From Rhizobium anhuiense (GTDB lineage: Bacteria; Pseudomonadota; Alphaproteobacteria; Rhizobiales; Rhizobiaceae), in assembly GCF_003985145.1 (NCBI RefSeq), contig NZ_ML133522.1, forward strand, positions 558,001 to 622,000: DNA of 64,000 bases. Reading direction: 5' to 3'. The notes beneath the pieces are model-generated. The model made no database searches. It was not told where the DNA came from and saw only the letters and a list, made by a program, of their open reading frames with translations. The position numbers and the translations under genes are program-made. Shown piece after piece: positions 25,037 to 33,443 of the stretch (the stretch's first letter is position 1; each line of letters starts with the position of its first letter).

Positions 25037-26059
25037 TCAGCGCCAGCCGAGCGCCGGGGCAACATGGGTGAGGATCGCTTCGATGACATGGGTGTTGTAG
25101 GCGACGCCGAGCTGGTTGGGGACGGTCAGCAGCAGCGTGTCGGCTTCGGCGATTGCCTCGTCCTCGGCGAGCTGCTTGATCAGGGCGTCAGGCTCGGCAG
25201 CATAGCTGCGGCCGAAGATCGCCCGGGTCTTCTCGTCGATGAAGCCGATCTTGTCACCCTCGTCGTTGCCGTAGCCGAAATAGGCGCGGTCGCGGTCATC
25301 GACCAGCGCGAAGATGCTGCGGCTGACCGAGACGCGCGGCTGGCGTGTGTGGCCGGCTTCTTTCCAGGCCGCGCGATAGGCGCGGATCTGGTCGGCCTGC
25401 TGGACGTGGAACGGCTCTCCCGTTTCGTCGTCCTTCAGCGTCGAGCTCTGCAGGTTCATGCCGAGCTTGGCTGCCCAGACGGCAGTGGCGTTGGAACTCG
25501 CGCCCCACCAGATGCGTTCGCGCAGGCCCTCGGAATGCGGCTCGAGGCGCAGCTGGCCGGGCGGGTTCGGAAACATCGGCCGCGGATTCGGTTTGGCAAA
25601 ACCTTCGCCGCGCAGCACTTCGAGGAAGACTTCGGCATGGTGCCGGGCCATGTCGGCCTCGCTCTGGCCTTCCGGCGGGGCATAGCCGAAATGGCGCCAG
25701 CCATCGATCACCTGCTCGGGCGAACCGCGGCTGATGCCGAGCTGCAGACGGCCGCCGGCAATGAGGTCGGCCGCACCGGCATCTTCGGCCATATAGAGCG
25801 GGTTCTCGTAGCGCATGTCGATGACGGCGGTGCCAATCTCGATCCGGTTGGTTCTGGCGCCGACGGCCGATAGCAGCGGGAAGGGCGCGGCCAGCTGGCG
25901 GGCGAAATGATGCACGCGAAAATACGCCCCGTCCGCCCCGAGCTCTTCGGCCGCTACGGCAAGATCGATCGACTGCAGCAGCGCGTCGCCTGCCGAGCGC
26001 GTCTGCGATTGGGGCGAGGGCGTCCAGTGCCCGAACGAGAGGAAACCGATCTTCTTCAT
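25037..26059 (-). CDS. LLM-class flavin-dependent oxidoreductase
   Basis: A 340-residue luciferase-like monooxygenase: KKIGFLSFGHW at the start, AEELGADGAYFRVHHFARQLAAPFPLLSA, RIEIGTAVIDMRYENP and LQLGISRGSPEQV make up the TIM barrel. The family uses FMNH2 or F420 and O2. The real substrate is open; alkanesulfonates and many others occur. ATG at 26059 is preferred to 26080. It converges with araC and reads away from the repeat-rich gap. Confidence 0.88.
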   Translation of the reverse strand: MKKIGFLSFGHWTPSPQSQTRSAGDALLQSIDLAVAAEELGADGAYFRVHHFARQLAAPFPLLSAVGARTNRIEIGTAVIDMRYENPLYMAEDAGAADLIAGGRLQLGISRGSPEQVIDGWRHFGYAPPEGQSEADMARHHAEVFLEVLRGEGFAKPNPRPMFPNPPGQLRLEPHSEGLRERIWWGASSNATAVWAAKLGMNLQSSTLKDDETGEPFHVQQADQIRAYRAAWKEAGHTRQPRVSVSRSIFALVDDRDRAYFGYGNDEGDKIGFIDEKTRAIFGRSYAAEPDALIKQLAEDEAIAEADTLLLTVPNQLGVAYNTHVIEAILTHVAPALGWR

Positions 26060-26210
26060 GCCGCGCCTTTTCCGTTGCATCTCATGGTGGATGGGTCATG
26101 GCATAGTTTCGGGCCGGAAGACAATCGGAAGCGGGGGGATGTGGCGTATCACTTATCCGGCATTTGACGCGCTATCTTCCGCTATCTCTACAGAGTGTCG
26201 CGTGCCCTTT

Positions 26211-26353
26211 CCTCCGTCATTCCTGCGCTCGTCACAGGAATCCAGCCACGGCGCGTCTGCGCCGTGAATGACTCTCATCCAAGCAAGAAAGTCTCTCGCG
26301 CCCAGGGACCTGGGCGCGCTGGATTCCTGTGACAAGCACAGGAATGACGGAGG
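26211..26353. repeat. Mosaic palindromic element with four hairpins
   Basis: Left arm 26211-26245 and right arm 26319-26353 (35 bases each) are inverted copies with only two mismatches. Each arm has its own ATTCCTG/CAGGAAT palindrome. Between them are two more perfect hairpins: CACGGCGC/GCGCCGTG at 26247-26266 and CGCGCCCAGG/CCTGGGCGCG at 26297-26318. The whole gap 26060-26503 holds no gene besides this. It resembles dispersed intergenic elements of rhizobia. Confidence 0.85.
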
Positions 26354-26503
26354 ATGGGGTGATGTGCGCACCTTGATCAGATGTGTCTGCGCCAAGCAGA
26401 AACTCACCCGGTTGACCACTAGGGTGGATCACTACCTAGCGCTAAATCCTCGACATAAACATGTGCTACACACCACTCACCGTGGGGAGAGCCTGGAGTT
26501 TTG

Positions 26504-27286
26504 ATGGATCAGCACAGAAGCTCCTCCTTTTCGGAAACCGACGTTGTCGCAAATTATCGGTATCGTCCACCTTACCCCGATGCCGTCTTTCGAAAGCTTC
26601 TGGCAATCGCCCCGCGGACAGGGCATCTCCTGGATATCGGCTGCGGGCCGGGAAAAATCTCCCGCCCGCTGACAGGTTCGTTTGCGACCATCACGGCCGT
26701 CGATCCTTCCGAGAATATGATCGCTCTCGGCCGGTCGCTGCCGGGTGGCAACGCGCAGAATATCCGCTGGATAGAAAGTTTTGCCGAGGACTTTCCGGTC
26801 AAAGGTGGTCCTTTCGATTTGACGGTCGCAGCGGCAAGCATCCACTGGATGGATCATAGCAGGTTGTTTCCGCATCTTTTGGCAAATGCCGCGCCAGGCC
26901 ATGTCATGGCCGTGATTTCCGGAGACGACCCGTTCGAGCCTCCGTGGCAATCGGACTGGCATTCTTTCCTGGGGAAGTGGGTCCCAGAGGTTACGGGTCA
27001 GCCTTTCGATCACGACAAAAGGTCCGAGGGCGTGCGAAGCTACCAGAACTATCTCAATCTCTATGGCAGCGAACGCTTCGTATCGGAGCATCCCTTTCAG
27101 CAGAGCGTCGCGGATTTCGTCTCCTGCCAGCATTCGCGGGATACTTTCGCGCCGTCTAAACTTGGCGACCGCATCGCAAGCTTTGACGCCGAACTCTCCG
27201 ACCTGCTGCGCTTCTATTCGGATGATGATCAGTTGAGTTTCGTTGTCGCTACCAGAATTGTCTGGGGTGAAATTAAGCCGATCTGA
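26504..27286 (+). CDS. Class I SAM-dependent methyltransferase
   Basis: A 260-residue methyltransferase. The SAM-binding motif I is LLDIGCGPGKIS (about residue 44), motif II ITAVDPSENMI, and motif IV region FDLTVAAASIHWM. YRYRPPYP near the start is typical of the ubiE/Trm-like relatives annotated as class I methyltransferases. GGAG lies five bases before the ATG at 26504; the TTG at 26501 is not needed. Substrate unknown; stands alone. Confidence 0.85.
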   Translation: MDQHRSSSFSETDVVANYRYRPPYPDAVFRKLLAIAPRTGHLLDIGCGPGKISRPLTGSFATITAVDPSENMIALGRSLPGGNAQNIRWIESFAEDFPVKGGPFDLTVAAASIHWMDHSRLFPHLLANAAPGHVMAVISGDDPFEPPWQSDWHSFLGKWVPEVTGQPFDHDKRSEGVRSYQNYLNLYGSERFVSEHPFQQSVADFVSCQHSRDTFAPSKLGDRIASFDAELSDLLRFYSDDDQLSFVVATRIVWGEIKPI

Positions 27287-27526
27287 GAAGAGACTTTGCT
27301 CGGTTTGAGCGGGGTGGCTTGTTTGCTATGCAGTGTCGGCCTGCGTCCTATCATTCGAGACCATGGTGACGTAAAATCACCCACATTGTCTCTGGAAAAA
27401 ATACGCCGCCCACCCGCACTTCGCCGGCGAAGGTCGGGAATCGCCGGATTCGCGAGAGTTTTTCTGGAATCATTCAAATGAAATTAAGGAGATAGTGGTT
27501 TTATCGGTTGGTATTTGGGAGATTAT

Positions 27527-28477
27527 ATGTTTCGCGCTTTTTCGTTTTTTCTGGTGCTTTTCTTTTCTTCGATAGTGTCCGCGAATGCCGCTGAGGGTGA
27601 CTGGCAAGTGGCCAAGGCCAGCCAGCAGGTGAATTTCACCGTCGACAAGCGGAACTGGGTAGCGGTTCGAGCGGGAGACATCATCCCCAACACCGCCTGG
27701 ATCGCGACCGGGCCGAGGGGACGCGTTCAGCTGGTGCGCGGCGTCGAAAGCATTTCGTTTCAACCCAACACCGTCGCCGGCATCTTCACCTCGAGCTTTG
27801 GCGAGAGGAAGACGGAGGTCGTCGAGCAGGCGGGTGTGCTCGATCTGGAGATCGAGAAACGCAGCAAGCCGCATACAACAGTCCAGACGCCTTTCCTGGC
27901 GGCCGTTGTGAAGGGGACGAATTTCCGCGTTTCCGTCTCGAAATCCGCGGCTGAGGTTACGGTCAACCGCGGCCTGGTGCAGGTGACCTCGTTTGCGAGC
28001 GGTCAAAGGGCGAATGTCGGGCCGGGGCAGGGCGCATCCGTCGACGGTGTGAAAGGGATGACGGTTTCGGGCGACGTTTCGACGCCTGTGGTGACCGCGG
28101 TCGCCCCGTCGGTGGCGCGAGTGCCTGCCGTCGGCGCGACGACCCTCAACGGGCAGGCGGAGACAGAGAGTTCGAAGGCATCCGGCGCATCTTCATCCGT
28201 TTCCAATAGCGTCGGCTCCGGCGACCGAGATAGCGCTTCCCACTCCTTCGGCAATGAAGGCCGCAATGGCAATCGCTACGGCGCCGATAATGGCTCCAGC
28301 AATGGCAATGAGAATGCAGCCGGCAACGATGACGGCCAAGGAAACGCTGTCGGGAATGACAGCGACAACGGCGACAACAATGGAATCGGGAGCGGCAAGG
28401 ATAAGGACAAGAAAGATAAGAAAGACAAAAGCGACAAAAAGGACAAGAACAAAGGCAAGGGAAACGATGACGACTGA
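27527..28477 (+). CDS. Exported FecR-domain protein with disordered tail
   Basis: A 316-residue protein. Residues 1-24 are a signal peptide (FSFFLVLFFSSIVS, then ANAA). The FecR domain covers about 35-175 (VQLVRGVESISF, GVLDLEIEKRS, TPFLAAVVKGTNFRVSV), the same type as in the NsrA-like protein. The remainder is low complexity, first Ser/Gly/Asn, then Gly-Asn-Asp repeats and a Lys-Asp tail. A Shine-Dalgarno GGGAG precedes ATG at 27527. It is followed 39 bp later by the CHASE2 receptor gene, so the two probably form an operon like the FecR/CHASE2 pair at 1.7-7.5 kb. Periplasmic; role inferred. Confidence 0.82.
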   Translation: MFRAFSFFLVLFFSSIVSANAAEGDWQVAKASQQVNFTVDKRNWVAVRAGDIIPNTAWIATGPRGRVQLVRGVESISFQPNTVAGIFTSSFGERKTEVVEQAGVLDLEIEKRSKPHTTVQTPFLAAVVKGTNFRVSVSKSAAEVTVNRGLVQVTSFASGQRANVGPGQGASVDGVKGMTVSGDVSTPVVTAVAPSVARVPAVGATTLNGQAETESSKASGASSSVSNSVGSGDRDSASHSFGNEGRNGNRYGADNGSSNGNENAAGNDDGQGNAVGNDSDNGDNNGIGSGKDKDKKDKKDKSDKKDKNKGKGNDDD

Positions 28478-28516
28478 AGTTTCCCCGTCGGCCGGTGTGA
28501 GAGGTTTCCATCGTTG

Positions 28517-31297
28517 ATGAAGGGCGGTCGTGGCTTTCGGCTGTCGCGCTTGCGCCCAGTCAGGCTGTTATTCATCCTGATGATGATCGGCCTGCCGCTC
28601 TCGGGGCAAATCCTGCCCTTTGTGAATTATCTCGACAATGCCCTGGTGAGCTGGCGCTTCAGCGCGGCGCCACGGGCGGCGTCCGGAAATATTGTCTATG
28701 TCGCGATCGATAAGCGCAGCCTCGATGCGGTCGGCACCTGGCCGTGGCCCCGCAGCCTCTATGCCGAGCTCATTGACAAGCTGATTGCGGTAGGCGCAGG
28801 CGACGTCTTTATCGACGTCGATTTCAGCACGCCGTCGAACTTTGCCGAGGATGGCCGGCTGGCCAAGGCTCTGACTGAAGCCGGAGGCGGCGTGATCCTG
28901 CCGGTCTTCAAGCAATATCTCGGCGCCGAGGCCGGATCGCAGACGGTGGTGACGCGGCCGATTCCGGATCTCGCCGACAATGCCTGGCTTTCCCTCGCCA
29001 ATGTCGGCCTCGACGGCGACGGCACGGTCAGGCGGTTTGCACTTGGCGATACTCTCGACAATCAGCCGACGCAAAGCGTTGCCGCAGTGCTGGCGAAATT
29101 CGACAGGGCGGCAGGCTCCTATCCGATCGACTATTCGATCGCCCCGGCGAGCGTCCCGACATTCTCGCTGTCGGATGTTCTTGCCGGGAAGGTCGGTAGG
29201 CCCGATCTGGAAGGGCGTTCGGTGGTTGTCGGCGCCTATGCGAGCGAGCTGAAGGATATTTTCCCCGTCCCGGTCTATGGCGCACTGCCCGGGGCAATGC
29301 TGCATATTCTCGCTTCCGAAACGATCCTGCAGAAGCGGCTGCTCGAGGACATCGACCAGATGCCGCTGGAGCTTCTCTTTGCCGCAGCCATTATTGCGCT
29401 CGCCCTTGGCATGCGCGGCCGGCCCGCAGCCCATGCCGTCGCGTTTGCCCTTGCCATCGTCGCCGCCGGTGAAGTGACGGCCTTCCTTCTTCAGAAGGAT
29501 CACGCTCTCATCCTTCACACGGTGCGGCCGTGGATCATTCTTCTTGCCGGTCTCGTGCTGTTGTTGAACGAGAAGGTCGATTTCGGCCGGTTTCTGGTCG
29601 AGCTTGCCAAGGCCGAGCAGCGCAACACGCGCCGGCTGCTCGAGAGGATCGTGGCTGACAGCGTCGACGCCGTCATCGCCTTCGACGACCAGTTCCGCAT
29701 TCTGAACGAAAGCGCCTCGGCCGCGGCGATGCTGGGTTTGGAGCCACAGGCTGACAGGCGCAGAACGCTTGATGCGATGATCCCGCCCCCTCTCGTTCAT
29801 CGCATCGTCAAGCTTGCTTCGGATTATATGGCGCAGCCGGGCACAATCCACGCCTGCAACGCGCGTTTTTCGCTTCAAACCGAGAGAGGGACAAAGCATC
29901 TCGAGGCCGCGATCACCATTTCGCCTGTCGAACGGCCCGGCGAATCCGGCATCGTCGCCGCGAAATCCTTCATCGGCAGCCTGATCGTCAGGGATATGAC
30001 CGCCCGCCGGCGGTACGAGGACAAGCTTCAGCGTCTATCCGAATTCGACGAGTTGACCGGTCTGATGAACAGGCGCGAATTCCGCCGTCGCCTCGATCGG
30101 CTCGAGGGTGAATGCCATGTGATCGCGCTGGGGCTACACCGTTTCTCCGTCCTGAATACGGCGATGGGACGGGATGTCGGGGATGAGCTTTTGCGGGCCG
30201 TCGCCGCGCGGATGGAGGCGGAGGGTGCAATCAGCCTCGTCGGGCGGCTGGGGGGCGATGTCTTCACGGCCGTCATCCCGGCGTCCGTGGAGTGCGGTCA
30301 GGAGCGGTGTGCGCAGTTCATCCTTGATCTTTTCCGAGAGCCGTTCGCGCTTGGCGGTACGATGATCCATGTCGCCGCCCGGCTCGGGATCTGCACCAGC
30401 GCGGCGCGCAACGGTGACGCCGACATTTGGATTCAGCATGCCGAGATTGCGCTCGACGACGCCAAGCGGGTGGCTGGCAGCGGATGGCGCGCTCATGATC
30501 CGGTAACCGCCCTGCGGCAGCATCAATCGCGGTTGCTCGAGCGGCAGATGCGCGCTGCTCTCGATCGTCTCGAATTCTTCCTGTTGTATCAGCCGCAGGT
30601 GGACCTCAAGACGGGCAAATTGGTTGGCGCTGAAGCTCTTTTGCGGTGGAAGCATCCGGAGTTCGGGCTGGTTTCGCCGGCAGATTTCATTCCGGTCGCC
30701 GAAGCCAGCGGTTTCATCTGCGATCTCGGCTGCTGGGCGCTTGCCGAAGCATGCCGGGCGGCGACCGAATGGCCGGATCGACTCAATCTCGCCGTCAACG
30801 TATCGCCGATCCAGTTTTCCCGGCCGGATCTGGTTGCAGAGGTCAAGGCTGCATTGGCGACAAGCGGCCTGGCGGCCTCGCGCCTGCATCTCGAAATTAC
30901 CGAATCCGCCTTTGTCGACGGCAGCGAGCAGATCATGTCGGTCATCTCGGAGCTCAGAGCGCTCGGCATTGCCGTCGCGCTCGACGATTTCGGAACCGGC
31001 TATTCGTCGCTGAGCTATATGGCCGGCTTTCCCCTCGACAAGCTCAAGATCGACCAGTCCTTCGTCAGGAAGATCGCGGACGATCCCAAGATCCTGGCGA
31101 TCGTCGCGACGGTCGGCTCGCTTGCCCACGGGCTGGGGCTCAAGGTCGTGGCAGAGGGGATAGAGACCGAGACGGAATGGCAGATGCTGGCGCAGATGGG
31201 CTGTGAGGAGGGCCAGGGCTACTTCTTCGGTAAGCCGCAATCGTCCGCCGCTCTGATGACGCTTTCGCGCCAGCCGGGCTGGACGCGTGCTGCATGA
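28517..31297 (+). CDS. CHASE2-PAS-GGDEF-EAL receptor (c-di-GMP signalling)
   Basis: A 926-residue inner-membrane receptor. A first helix lies near residues 15-35, a CHASE2 domain runs to about 275 (GTWPWPRSLYAELI and IDVDFSTPS are shared with the CyaK-like protein), then membrane helices to about 365, a PAS domain (DSVDAVIAFDDQFRILNES), a GGDEF domain and an EAL domain. The GGDEF site reads GGDVF at about residue 579, so synthesis of c-di-GMP is doubtful. The EAL site is intact: EALLRW, EITES, DDFGTGYSSL, DKLKIDQSF and EGIET. It is likely a phosphodiesterase controlled from outside. The upstream gene encodes an exported FecR protein. Confidence 0.9.
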   Translation: MKGGRGFRLSRLRPVRLLFILMMIGLPLSGQILPFVNYLDNALVSWRFSAAPRAASGNIVYVAIDKRSLDAVGTWPWPRSLYAELIDKLIAVGAGDVFIDVDFSTPSNFAEDGRLAKALTEAGGGVILPVFKQYLGAEAGSQTVVTRPIPDLADNAWLSLANVGLDGDGTVRRFALGDTLDNQPTQSVAAVLAKFDRAAGSYPIDYSIAPASVPTFSLSDVLAGKVGRPDLEGRSVVVGAYASELKDIFPVPVYGALPGAMLHILASETILQKRLLEDIDQMPLELLFAAAIIALALGMRGRPAAHAVAFALAIVAAGEVTAFLLQKDHALILHTVRPWIILLAGLVLLLNEKVDFGRFLVELAKAEQRNTRRLLERIVADSVDAVIAFDDQFRILNESASAAAMLGLEPQADRRRTLDAMIPPPLVHRIVKLASDYMAQPGTIHACNARFSLQTERGTKHLEAAITISPVERPGESGIVAAKSFIGSLIVRDMTARRRYEDKLQRLSEFDELTGLMNRREFRRRLDRLEGECHVIALGLHRFSVLNTAMGRDVGDELLRAVAARMEAEGAISLVGRLGGDVFTAVIPASVECGQERCAQFILDLFREPFALGGTMIHVAARLGICTSAARNGDADIWIQHAEIALDDAKRVAGSGWRAHDPVTALRQHQSRLLERQMRAALDRLEFFLLYQPQVDLKTGKLVGAEALLRWKHPEFGLVSPADFIPVAEASGFICDLGCWALAEACRAATEWPDRLNLAVNVSPIQFSRPDLVAEVKAALATSGLAASRLHLEITESAFVDGSEQIMSVISELRALGIAVALDDFGTGYSSLSYMAGFPLDKLKIDQSFVRKIADDPKILAIVATVGSLAHGLGLKVVAEGIETETEWQMLAQMGCEEGQGYFFGKPQSSAALMTLSRQPGWTRAA

Positions 31298-31430
31298 CCG
31301 ATCTCGCCGGCCGCTTTCTTCAAGCGGAAGCAGAAGGAATTGCGGTAAGCGGCTGAGAGGGAGTCGGATTTTCTGTCGGCATCGGTGGTGCGGACTTCAC
31401 CTGGCTCTCGACAGGCGTTAAGAATGCGAC

Positions 31431-32072
31431 ATGCGCTACACATTCGCCATAGGCGATATCCATGGCTGCATCGATCCGCTGAACAGGATGATCGATCGGG
31501 TCGAAACCTATGCGCCTGAAGGGACAGTCGTCTTCCTTGGCGACTATATCGATCGCGGGTTTGACAGCAAAAACGTCCTCGACCGCATCATTGCCGGCAC
31601 GGCCGACCCATGGCGATGGATATGCCTGAAAGGCAATCATGAGGACATGATGGTCGCTGCCTATGCCGACAGCGGCAGCCGAGCCGTATGGCTCGGCAAT
31701 GGCGGGCTCGAGACCGAAATATCCTATGGCGGCAGAGTTCCGCCCCAGCATCTGCAATGGGCGGCTGATCGTCCGCTCATGCATGTCGACCGGCATCGCA
31801 TCTTCGTCCATGCCGGCGTCGATCCGGCGTTTCCGCTGGAACGGCAGAGCGAGGACGATCTTCTGTGGTTGCGGTTCCCTCCCGGTGAATCCAGCGACTA
31901 TTGGGGCAAGCACCTGGTCCACGGCCATACGCCGTCACTGTCCAACCCGGTGACGACAGGAAACCGCACCAACATCGACAGCGGCTGTGTCTTCGGCGGC
32001 AAGCTTTCCTGCGCGGTCTTCGACGACGAGGTTGCCGGCGGGCCGATCGACTTTATCGAGGTGAGGGCATGA
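31431..32072 (+). CDS. Metallophosphatase (Ser/Thr phosphatase-like)
   Basis: A 213-residue calcineurin-like phosphatase with the canonical motif order GDIHG (residues 8-12), GDYIDRG (about 37-43), GNHE (about 68-71), and later His-containing VHAG and VHGHTP. These bind two metal ions. Members act on phosphoproteins, or on nucleotides and lipids; the protein resembles bacterial PrpA/PrpB-type phosphatases. It starts 133 bp after the CHASE2 gene and is followed by a hairpin. Confidence 0.9.
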   Translation: MRYTFAIGDIHGCIDPLNRMIDRVETYAPEGTVVFLGDYIDRGFDSKNVLDRIIAGTADPWRWICLKGNHEDMMVAAYADSGSRAVWLGNGGLETEISYGGRVPPQHLQWAADRPLMHVDRHRIFVHAGVDPAFPLERQSEDDLLWLRFPPGESSDYWGKHLVHGHTPSLSNPVTTGNRTNIDSGCVFGGKLSCAVFDDEVAGGPIDFIEVRA

Positions 32073-32081
32073 ACTTGCAGC

Positions 32082-32109
32082 GCGGAGCAAGGAATCCTTT
32101 CCGCTCCGC
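32082..32109 (+). terminator. Hairpin after the phosphatase gene
   Basis: GCGGAGC (32082-32088) and GCTCCGC (32103-32109) with inner AAGGAA/TTTCC form a strong stem ten bases after the stop at 32072. No long T-run follows, so this is a probable mRNA end rather than a strong intrinsic terminator. Confidence 0.5.
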
Positions 32110-32180
32110 CGCGCTCCGTCAGCAGAAGTTTGGCGAGAGCGCTACCCCATCTCTCTTTTCCATGGGGTGCGGCAGAATCC

Positions 32181-32522
32181 TCACTTCCGGCCCTGCCGGC
32201 CGGCGACGAGCCGCAGCCAGGGCGTTAGATGGAAACCGCCCATCAGCAGGTACATCGGCACCATTCCCCCGATCGGGAAGGCATCAGGCGTTGTCATACA
32301 CATCATGTCGGTGCTGCCGGTTGCTGCCGTCAGCAGCGCCATGATCGCGAATGTTGGGGCGGCGGCGAATGCCAGCCAGTCGGCGGCGTGGGCGGCGAGC
32401 CGGCCGCCGGCGCTAGCCACACTGCTGCTCGGCTTATCAGTTGATCCGACTGCGGCGGCGGCCAGCGAGAGCCATTCGGCGTTGCCGTCGCCTCTCTCCG
32501 GGGTGGGGGTGGAAAGCAGCAT
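32181..32522 (-). CDS. Small membrane protein next to DUF899 gene
   Basis: A 113-residue protein starting MLLSTPTPERGDGN. A likely membrane segment is DWLAFAAAPTFAIMALLTAATG, followed by a second hydrophobic stretch MVPMYLLMGGFHLTPWLRLV and a short basic tail. No family recognised. It begins five bases after the DUF899 gene ends, so it is very likely in that operon. The true start could be further inside. Confidence 0.6.
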   Translation of the reverse strand: MLLSTPTPERGDGNAEWLSLAAAAVGSTDKPSSSVASAGGRLAAHAADWLAFAAAPTFAIMALLTAATGSTDMMCMTTPDAFPIGGMVPMYLLMGGFHLTPWLRLVAGRQGRK

Positions 32523-32527
32523 CGCAG

Positions 32528-33325
32528 TCACTCCTTGCCGTAGCGGTCGTGATGGCGCCACCAGATGCCGGTTTCGTTGCGGCCCTTGGGGGCGCGGTCG
32601 AGCCATTGGTACATGCCCCAGAGCCCATCCAGCCCGCGGGCATAGCTGGAATAGCTGTGGTAGACCGTGCCATCGATGAGCTCGAAGGCGCTGACGCCCG
32701 GCCGGTCGCGGGTGTAGGTCGCGACATCGGTGCCGGTTATGGCGGCGATCTGAGCGACCGGGCCCTCGCTGCCGGGCGACTGCCATTCTTGCACGGTCTT
32801 GCCGGCGAGCGGTTCGGGAGCGGGGAGCTCGCGGCGGTAGTTGTATTCTATGCCGCCCTGGTGCTGCTGCTCGGCAGAGAACCAGACGCTGAAATCGCCG
32901 TTGAAATCGCTGCCGAAGGAGGAGGCCCAGGGAAAACTCCAGTCCATGCGTTGCTTGAAGGCCTGAAGTTTGGGCAGTCGCGCACGCGAAACCACCCAGA
33001 AGGCGACGTCGTGGTTTTCGAGGTGGACGAAGAAACCGTTGAAACCGTCGGCGATCGAGGAGCAGGAGGGGCATCCCGCGCTATAATCGGGCCCGAACAT
33101 GAAGTGATAGACGAGAAGCTGCGAGCGGCCGCCGAAGAGGTCCTTCAGTGAGACGTTGCCGTCGTCCGTATCGAAGCGGTATTCCTTATCGATTCTCACA
33201 CGCGGCAATTGCTGGCGCTTGAGCGCCAGCGCGTCGCTCTGCCGGGTCAGCGCCTTTTCCTCTTCGAGCAGGTCGAGCCTTGCCGTCAGCCATTGCTGCC
33301 GTGTTGCGTTCAGCTGTGTCGTCAT
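32528..33325 (-). CDS. DUF899 family protein (thioredoxin-like)
   Basis: A 265-residue protein of the DUF899 family. YRFDTDDGNVSLKDLFGG and LLVYHFMFGPDYSAGCPSCSSIADGFN form the thioredoxin-like fold, with two cysteines in GCPSC reminiscent of a redox CxxC pair. The C-terminal part has GLDGLWGMYQWLDRAPKGRNE, conserved in the family. Its role is unknown. It is divergent from the helix-turn-helix gene and co-transcribed with a small membrane protein. ATG 33325 is inside a longer open frame and is the natural start. Confidence 0.88.
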   Translation of the reverse strand: MTTQLNATRQQWLTARLDLLEEEKALTRQSDALALKRQQLPRVRIDKEYRFDTDDGNVSLKDLFGGRSQLLVYHFMFGPDYSAGCPSCSSIADGFNGFFVHLENHDVAFWVVSRARLPKLQAFKQRMDWSFPWASSFGSDFNGDFSVWFSAEQQHQGGIEYNYRRELPAPEPLAGKTVQEWQSPGSEGPVAQIAAITGTDVATYTRDRPGVSAFELIDGTVYHSYSSYARGLDGLWGMYQWLDRAPKGRNETGIWWRHHDRYGKE

Positions 33326-33443
33326 GGGTCTTCTCCTTTGCCTGTCTGTCGTCGTAGCATCCGGCGCGAATTGGTTGCCGGGTCCTGAACAGATTACGGC
33401 TGGGCCGGGGAATGGCGGGAGTGACAAGTGTGACGGGATTTGA

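Noticed and set aside
30134..31240. Minus-strand frame opposite the EAL domain
   Set aside because: It is antisense to a well-defined EAL domain and has no family features.
32523..33074. Upstream extension of the small membrane protein
   Set aside because: It overlaps the DUF899 gene in another frame and has only shadow composition.
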